A model generated the notes under the pieces. It was not told the origin of the DNA. It made no database searches and was given only the letters and a program-made list of their open reading frames with translations. The position numbers were made by a program, and so were the translations under genes. A DNA stretch of 64,000 nt, taken from positions 62,001-126,000 of the forward strand of contig CAIZRK010000019.1 in NCBI GenBank assembly GCA_903935355.1, written 5' to 3'. Every line of letters begins with the position of its first letter. Position 1 is the stretch's first letter. This DNA comes from an uncultured beta proteobacterium (GTDB lineage: Bacteria > Pseudomonadota > Gammaproteobacteria > Burkholderiales > Burkholderiaceae). Positions 58,624 through 64,000 of this stretch are shown one piece after another.

Positions 58624-61083
58624 TTAACGCTTTCGATTCATAACAGCAAAACCGAGTGAAGTTATAAGATATCCAGCCGCAATAGTGCCTACTCCTAGGA
58701 CTGCGCCAAGAGAGATAGCGACACCAAAAAGAGCTGGCCCAGTCAATTGACCAATCTTTTTCATTGCGCTGTAAAAACTCAGTGCCTTACCATGGCCAAG
58801 GTTCTCAGAGCTTGGAAGCGAAATGAAGTAACTATTTTGAGAAACGAGGCCAATAGAATCAGAGATTCCTAAAATCAAAATAGCTATTAAAGCCCCTAAA
58901 AAGGTGGGTAGAGAGCAAAAGACTACGAGTGCTAATGTCCCTAGAAAGCAAGAGACAAGAATAATCACTTTCTCAGGCACAGTGCCAATCAGTTTTTTCA
59001 TGAGAAAAGGACCAACAAAAATGATGCATATCCCATAGAGTAAAAATCCTCTACCGATATCGCCTTGAGTGATATTGATCGAATTAGAAAATACTGGGAA
59101 AAAATAAGTGAGGAAAGACGAAGTCACTGCGGTTGGAATAGTAATTAACAAAAAGAAAATTAAAGTTTCTCTATCCATGAAGAAACGACGAACAGCACTC
59201 TTTTTGAACTCGCCCCCTGTAATTACTGGCCTAGAGTTGACTGTCAAGAGGAAGGTGAACGGAATAGCTATAAACACCAAGCACGATGACAAAATTAAAA
59301 CTGGAGAGAACCCAAGTCGTTGTGCTAGCAGTGCACCCAAAACAGCGCCACAGTTTTGGCCTGCGAAAATACCAGCATTTAGAATAGAAAATCCATGTGT
59401 TCTTTGGTGAGGAGTTTGACCAGTAGCCACAAATCCCCGTAGCCCCATCCAAGCTGCTCCATACCCAACACCCACGATTGCGCGAATGAAAATAAACTCG
59501 ACTGGACTTTGAACCAAACCTGATGCCAATGTTGCTAAGGCTAATATCACAAATCCGCCAATGAATATGGATCTCCAGCCATATTTATCAATTGCATGAC
59601 CAACTAGTAATGATGCTACAAAGGCCCCAAACATCTCCGAGGCGATTGGTAGGGCAATAATAAAACTAGGAGAAAGTCCCCAGAGAGGCGCATAAATCTC
59701 TTTCATTAGCAAGGGTATGAAAGAGATCGACGTGTAACTACATAAGAGCAGTAAAAATCCAAGTACTCTTACACAATTTTCATTTTGGCCTTTAACTGCT
59801 ACTGAATTTAACGGCGCTGTCTGTAGTGACAAATTTTTATAGGATTTTTGAATATAGCCTGTCAACAAAATAATGATGAAGACTAAGGTTTCAACCAAAA
59901 AGAAAATTGATACCACGAACATCGTTAAGGCATCTAAACTAAGGTCGATTAATTTTTGATAGATGTTTGATTTGGAGACAGCCACAGATAAGATGGCAGA
60001 TTCTCCTTGCGCGTCTTGACCAAGGCGTCTTGTAACTTCTGGAAATCCAATGTCTATAAATGACTCTAATTGGTTTTCTTCAGGCTTATTCTGGCTTGCT
60101 TTTAACGGTAAGTCTTTTGAAGCCTCCTGAGAAGCTTGTATAGATGAAGAAAATAGTAACTTATTATCGCTATTCCTTAGCTTAACATGATCTATCTCCT
60201 TTACAGGTGCCACCAGATTACTTAACCAATCGTCGACACCATCCAATTCTTGGTAGGAAAAACCAAGACGTACAACATGAGCAATTCTATTGCTAATAAT
60301 ATCTGCGGCTATATTTAGATTATTTTCAACAACTTTGAAATAAGCATCCCGAAATGAGACTACATTTATTGCTCCAAAAGAAGCCTGGGCTACTCCTAAT
60401 ACAAGGGTCAAAGCAATAGTCAGACCCCGTTTTTTAAGTTGATACTGGGCATCTAAAAGCTTAAGACGATATACAAGAAAAACTACCGCAAAGATAGCGA
60501 TGATCGAAATTAACCCCATTATTTTAATGGTGTCATAAATATACGCAGACATTTGCGATAAGACACTCTCCTCGCTAAATACGATATCTATTGAGGCTAT
60601 CCAATTTCCCGCTGAATCTCGCAGAGGTATTAATGCGTGATAGCGATGATCTACTAGCAACCAAGCGTTTGCTTTTTCTTTCTTTCTACTTGAGAAATCA
60701 AACTTAGACAATAGCTTTTCCGAAAGTATCTCAGACTCATTAGGTCCAGATAAGTCGTACAAGGCTTTGCCATTAGGCAATACGATATAGACATTTTCTA
60801 CGGCAAGAGATTGATGTTTTATGCTAGATAATATTTCATTGATGCCTGCAAAATTATTCAATGGCTTGTGATACTTAATTGAATACTCAATTGTGCGACG
60901 GGCCTCACTACCTGCAACACCGTAAGAAGAAACTAGAGAGTCAATATAGCCCTTCTGAAATGAGCCTATATTCAGAAAACCAGTGATAAGCAAAACAAAT
61001 ACCACCAAAATAGAGGCTAAGATTGCAACATAACGCCGCGTTCGCTGAAGATAAAGTGCTTGAGGGGCGTTATTCTGCATCAC
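58624..61083 (-). CDS. MFS transporter fused to two periplasmic sensor-like domains
   Basis: 819 residues. Helix 1 (18-39), periplasmic domain 1 (about 40-185, with VENVYIVLPNGKALYDLSG and DSAGNWIASIDIVF like Cache/PAS-type sensors), helices 2-3 (186-207 and 221-240), periplasmic domain 2 (about 241-382, with VKEIDHVKLRNSDNKLLFSS), helix 4 (384-411), then a 12-helix MFS transporter (435-819) with motif-A-like GHAIDKYGWR. The MFS part resembles drug/sugar efflux MFS carriers. No kinase or cyclase output is present, so ligand binding may gate transport (inference). Coupled by ATGA to the PF04392 gene. Confidence 0.8.
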   Translation of the reverse strand: MMQNNAPQALYLQRTRRYVAILASILVVFVLLITGFLNIGSFQKGYIDSLVSSYGVAGSEARRTIEYSIKYHKPLNNFAGINEILSSIKHQSLAVENVYIVLPNGKALYDLSGPNESEILSEKLLSKFDFSSRKKEKANAWLLVDHRYHALIPLRDSAGNWIASIDIVFSEESVLSQMSAYIYDTIKIMGLISIIAIFAVVFLVYRLKLLDAQYQLKKRGLTIALTLVLGVAQASFGAINVVSFRDAYFKVVENNLNIAADIISNRIAHVVRLGFSYQELDGVDDWLSNLVAPVKEIDHVKLRNSDNKLLFSSSIQASQEASKDLPLKASQNKPEENQLESFIDIGFPEVTRRLGQDAQGESAILSVAVSKSNIYQKLIDLSLDALTMFVVSIFFLVETLVFIIILLTGYIQKSYKNLSLQTAPLNSVAVKGQNENCVRVLGFLLLLCSYTSISFIPLLMKEIYAPLWGLSPSFIIALPIASEMFGAFVASLLVGHAIDKYGWRSIFIGGFVILALATLASGLVQSPVEFIFIRAIVGVGYGAAWMGLRGFVATGQTPHQRTHGFSILNAGIFAGQNCGAVLGALLAQRLGFSPVLILSSCLVFIAIPFTFLLTVNSRPVITGGEFKKSAVRRFFMDRETLIFFLLITIPTAVTSSFLTYFFPVFSNSINITQGDIGRGFLLYGICIIFVGPFLMKKLIGTVPEKVIILVSCFLGTLALVVFCSLPTFLGALIAILILGISDSIGLVSQNSYFISLPSSENLGHGKALSFYSAMKKIGQLTGPALFGVAISLGAVLGVGTIAAGYLITSLGFAVMNRKR

Positions 61084-62288
61084 TTTGCCGCCTTAATGGT
61101 TTGATCAGCCCCTAGCAACAATTCAAATCGTGGACGAAATCCAATTTCTTTGGCAATATCAAGATTAATAATGATATTAGGGCTATTTTCATAAATTTGT
61201 GAGATTTTACTTGGCGATTCACCCTTCAGTATTCGCACCATAGCGCGTGCATTGAAGGCCCCAACACCAGAGAAATTTTGGCGTGCTAAGCTCATTAGCG
61301 CTCCACTAGAAACATCATTAGATTGCTGTGCGAAAACCGGAATCTTCCTTGAAACAAGAGGCTCTAGTTCATAAGCCAACTGGGTTGGATCATTGCCAAT
61401 AAATAAACCCAAATAAACAGCATCAACTTGTGGCGCCAAACGAGTAAATGCCGCCCTAAGATCTTCTGCAAATTGTTTTTTGTTTGCACTATATTTTGGA
61501 GGTTGTTGAATATTTTCGAAAACTACCTCGAATTGACGACTTTTTGCTACATTTAAAACATCATCAATGGCTGCAAAACTTCTACCAGCCGTGTCATCAT
61601 CGTAAACAACACCCAATTTTTTAAATTTGAAAATATCATAAAAGATATCCATTTGCCGCTTGTAGCGATATGGATCCATATGCGCCCAAACTTGATCAAC
61701 TCCAGAAAACTCTGCCCCCTTCACGATCCCCGCCTCCATTGCATTGCTAGTGGACATCGACACAATAGGAATAGTTATTTCATAAGGCAATATTTTTTCA
61801 GCTGCAACGGTACCCATTGCCAGCACCAAATCAACTCCATTAGCCTGAGATAGTCTTTGCGCAATCTGTTGTGCACGAGCATCTACTTTATCGACCTTTA
61901 GCTTGTCAAAGGTATAAAAACCATTTTCAAGAAATTGCAGATAAGGCTCATCTTTTTTCTGAGCCATCCACGCCCAAATAATCTGGGCATCAACCTGGCC
62001 CTTAACGTAAGGAAGGCCTTCAATTGATTTGATCCAGCCCATCTTATGAAGGGCAATCACCATATTGGCTAAGGTAGCTGCATAGTTGGCAAATGGTCTA
62101 GCTTCGATATAGGCAATGCGCCAAGGAGCACCTTGATGAGTAACTGGGGCTAATGAAAGTGTGGGGTTATTTGTTTGTGCTAATACTGCTGATGAGAAAG
62201 TACCCATCATCATGCTAAACATGAAAACTAGTGTTAAGACAATCTTTTTCAAGAGGCTTTTAAAATAAATGGTGATTAGTTTTTGCAT
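61080..62288 (-). CDS. ABC-type substrate-binding protein (PF04392-like)
   Basis: 402 residues with a Sec signal (cleavage near SAVLAQ, residue 38). The mature protein has two periplasmic-binding lobes: WRIAYIEARPFANYAATLAN, DLVLAMGTVAAEKIL, IPIVSMSTSNAMEAG, EFSGVDQVWAHMDPYRYKRQ, KLGVVYDDDTAGRS and IPVFAQQSNDVSSGALMSLA. Typical of PF04392 proteins, which often work with sensors rather than ABC permeases. No permease is adjacent. It overlaps the GNAT gene by 29 bp and has an AGGTAGGG site at its start. Confidence 0.83.
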   Translation of the reverse strand: MQKLITIYFKSLLKKIVLTLVFMFSMMMGTFSSAVLAQTNNPTLSLAPVTHQGAPWRIAYIEARPFANYAATLANMVIALHKMGWIKSIEGLPYVKGQVDAQIIWAWMAQKKDEPYLQFLENGFYTFDKLKVDKVDARAQQIAQRLSQANGVDLVLAMGTVAAEKILPYEITIPIVSMSTSNAMEAGIVKGAEFSGVDQVWAHMDPYRYKRQMDIFYDIFKFKKLGVVYDDDTAGRSFAAIDDVLNVAKSRQFEVVFENIQQPPKYSANKKQFAEDLRAAFTRLAPQVDAVYLGLFIGNDPTQLAYELEPLVSRKIPVFAQQSNDVSSGALMSLARQNFSGVGAFNARAMVRILKGESPSKISQIYENSPNIIINLDIAKEIGFRPRFELLLGADQTIKAAK

Positions 62289-63015
62289 ACCCTACCTGCG
62301 TAATACCATTATTTTTTTTCTGCTGAAATCCAACAATTGCTCCTTTATTCTTTAGGAGGCTCATTTGAGCATCAATATCATCACCGTCTATATATATCAG
62401 TGGTACATCTGGTTCAGAGGGAAAAAGAATAGGATCAGAAATATCTTGAAAGAAGATATACCGGTAGTACGACTCATATTTTTTCTTAAGCTCTACTATG
62501 ACCATATTAGCCTCGAATTTATCTTGCATACTTGCATAATTCATAGGGGCTACTGTCGAGAAGATATAGCGAAAGCATTTATTGTGCCTGGCCAATTCAA
62601 TCGCATGGCGAGTCATGGTAATTTGTAGGCGATTACCCCTAAAATCCGGAAGTACGCATGCCCGCTCTAAATGTGCTACTTCAGATAATTGATCAGGTGC
62701 TTTCATGCCTATATCTATCCCCAAGTTCTCTGAATGCTCATGTGGATACCAAATGGACCTAAAACCCACTAAACGCCCCTCAACTAAACAGCCAATAATC
62801 AAGCCTTTGCCATTTAAGGATTCATGAAAGATCTGACGGGAGCTTGGATAGTAAAAAGATAGCTCTTCAATGGTGCCTAACACCATTTCTTGAACTTTCA
62901 GTACGGCTTCAAGGTAATTTGGTCCCAAAATGGCGATTTCAAACTCTCTAGGTAGCCCATCAGATTGGCGAGTAATGCGGCCAGTTTCAAGAATAGTTAG
63001 CGAGCGAGAAATCAT
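62260..63015 (-). CDS. GNAT-like acyltransferase
   Basis: 251 residues with a GNAT fold: VEGRLVGFRSIWYPH in the central strands, then LERACVLPDFRGNRLQITMTR near 115-135 as the acyl-CoA loop, and a long C-terminal extension (YYRYIFFQDISDP). Acetyl or longer acyl donor unknown; it differs from the protein-acetylase type at 43133. First gene of the - strand operon feeding into the binding protein and the sensor-MFS. Confidence 0.78.
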   Translation of the reverse strand: MISRSLTILETGRITRQSDGLPREFEIAILGPNYLEAVLKVQEMVLGTIEELSFYYPSSRQIFHESLNGKGLIIGCLVEGRLVGFRSIWYPHEHSENLGIDIGMKAPDQLSEVAHLERACVLPDFRGNRLQITMTRHAIELARHNKCFRYIFSTVAPMNYASMQDKFEANMVIVELKKKYESYYRYIFFQDISDPILFPSEPDVPLIYIDGDDIDAQMSLLKNKGAIVGFQQKKNNGITQVGYAKTNHHLF

Positions 63016-63112
63016 GGTAAAACCATTCAGTAATAGATATGTAGAATTTAGGACTTATCATCAACAACATAATTAACATGGCAAACTTTACCATGAGGAA
63101 TAGAAAATCAAG

Positions 63113-64000
63113 ATGTCTAAAATAAATAGGCCCAATAATCGCGAGAGCCCTTATATAGAAAACCAGTTTGTAGTTACCGTCATTGATGAAGCACGTGCGA
63201 TTTGGTTATTTATGAGGCATCAATGGTATTACGCGCTTGCAGTCATTTTAGCTATTGCCGTACTCATTTTCTATTTTGAGCCACTTCCCCCTAGTCACAT
63301 CCGACTATCTAAAGGTCAGCCAAATTCCAGCCTAGAAGTGGAGGCAAAGTATTTTAAGCAAGCGCTTGAAGAAAATGGCATTAAAACAGAGTTAATTGAA
63401 TCTAAAGGGACGCTCGATAGCCTTAAGTTATTAGAGGATAAAAAAGTGGACATAGCGCTCTCTCAATCAGGCCTGCCAATTAAAAGAAGTTCAGATATTG
63501 TTTCTTTAGGAAGCTTGGGGTATCAAGCATTGTGGTTTTTTTATGTAGGACCGCAATTTCAAGGAGACGATATTTCTAGAAGCTTTGAAAATAAAAAGAT
63601 TTATATAAATCGTCCAGGTAGCGGTACTAACTTCATGGTAGAAAAACTACTCAAAATCTATCAAAAGCAGCGCACTATTACATTCCAAAAAATTGATGAT
63701 CTGAGCCCTCAACAAGCTGTTGAAGCACTAAAAATAGGAAAAATTGACGGCATGTTTTTACTCGCTGGCTATGATTCACTTAATGTTCAATCCTTACTTG
63801 CCGATCCCAAAGTCCAGATACTTAATTTTCCTGTTGCCCAAGCTTTATCTTTAGAAATCAAAGGGGTTGATATTGTGACTTTACCCAAAGGGGTTTTCTC
63901 ACTATCACCACCCCGCCCCACTCAAGATATCAAAATGGTGGCGGTGGCAACAACACTTTTTGCTAAAAAAAATCTGCACCCAGAAATTCAATATTTATTA
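63113..64000 (+). CDS. TAXI-family binding protein, membrane-anchored (3' partial)
   Basis: Open from ATG 63113 to the window end (296 codons). Residues 40-55 (YALAVILAIAVLIFYF) form one membrane helix after a cytosolic basic N-terminus, not a cleavable signal. The periplasmic part is like TAXI solute receptors: HIRLSKGQPNSSLEVEAKYF, KKVDIALSQSGLP, IYINRPGSGTNFMVEKLL and IGKIDGMFLLAGYDS. No TRAP permease is visible in the window. It diverges from the GNAT operon. Confidence 0.83.
   Translation, partial: MSKINRPNNRESPYIENQFVVTVIDEARAIWLFMRHQWYYALAVILAIAVLIFYFEPLPPSHIRLSKGQPNSSLEVEAKYFKQALEENGIKTELIESKGTLDSLKLLEDKKVDIALSQSGLPIKRSSDIVSLGSLGYQALWFFYVGPQFQGDDISRSFENKKIYINRPGSGTNFMVEKLLKIYQKQRTITFQKIDDLSPQQAVEALKIGKIDGMFLLAGYDSLNVQSLLADPKVQILNFPVAQALSLEIKGVDIVTLPKGVFSLSPPRPTQDIKMVAVATTLFAKKNLHPEIQYLL

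Overview
The window looks like chromosomal DNA from a small-genome freshwater betaproteobacterium of the Burkholderiaceae, most like Polynucleobacter. That placement is inferred from the low-to-moderate GC, short intergenic gaps, the pyrG-kdsA-eno-ftsB order, the mltG-tmk-holB-tatD order, the soxCDYZAXB cluster and protein similarity recalled from memory. No search was run. I see no insertion sequence, transposase, integrase, prophage or CRISPR array.

Layout. (1) 1-10.4 kb, + strand: a sulfur-oxidation locus, soxC (5' end outside the window), soxD, soxY, soxZ, soxA, soxX, soxB, then an exported DsrE-like protein, an exported SoxH-like metallo-hydrolase, a small cytochrome c, three YeeE/YedE-type sulfur-compound transporter genes and a TIGR01244-type sulfurtransferase. 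Together they would take up, bind and oxidise thiosulfate, passing electrons to c-type cytochromes. A strong GAAA-tetraloop hairpin lies between soxX and soxB. (2) 10.4-18.5 kb: thioesterase, mnmH/selU, gcdH, a queuosine-precursor transporter, an ABC-F ATPase (YbiT type), and a gloA / FemAB-like / DUF1289 group. (3) 18.5-24.6 kb: a selO-msrB-yciB-bolA-ppiC run, a thioesterase, and ygfZ with an NRDE gene. (4) 24.6-30.1 kb: mltG-tmk-holB-tatD-ankyrin operon, then two tandem paralogous membrane proteins resembling divergent ion channels. (5) 30.1-34.2 kb: hyi-glxR-yqiA-DUF3108 operon (glyoxylate/hydroxypyruvate metabolism) and a divergent periplasmic two-repeat protein.

(6) 34.5-48.1 kb, almost all on the - strand: a carbon-storage/acyl-phosphate region. 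It holds a phasin, FabI-type reductase, CoA-transferase A and B, a PatZ-like acetyltransferase, a DUF3141 protein with a PHA-synthase-like G-x-C-x-G elbow, a MaoC-Pta fusion, acetate kinase, a previously easy-to-miss 58-residue ORF coupled to ackA, SixA, a CYTH-CHAD protein and an alpha/beta hydrolase. The likely joint job is to turn acyl-CoA into acyl-phosphate and ATP, possibly linked to PHA and polyphosphate granules. (7) 48.3-48.7 kb: tRNA-Ala, tRNA-Glu and tRNA-Asp in one - strand transcript with a terminator. (8) 48.7-58.4 kb: gltX, hslO, ftsB, eno, kdsA, pyrG and acnB, with a perfect 14-bp palindrome in the acnB promoter region.

(9) 58.6-64 kb: the most unusual part. A - strand operon encodes a GNAT-like protein, a PF04392-type substrate-binding protein and an 819-residue protein that joins two periplasmic sensor-like domains to a 12-helix MFS transporter. 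A divergent gene encodes a membrane-anchored TAXI-type binding protein that runs off the window end. This looks like an uncharacterised sensing/transport module and is the best candidate for new biology here.
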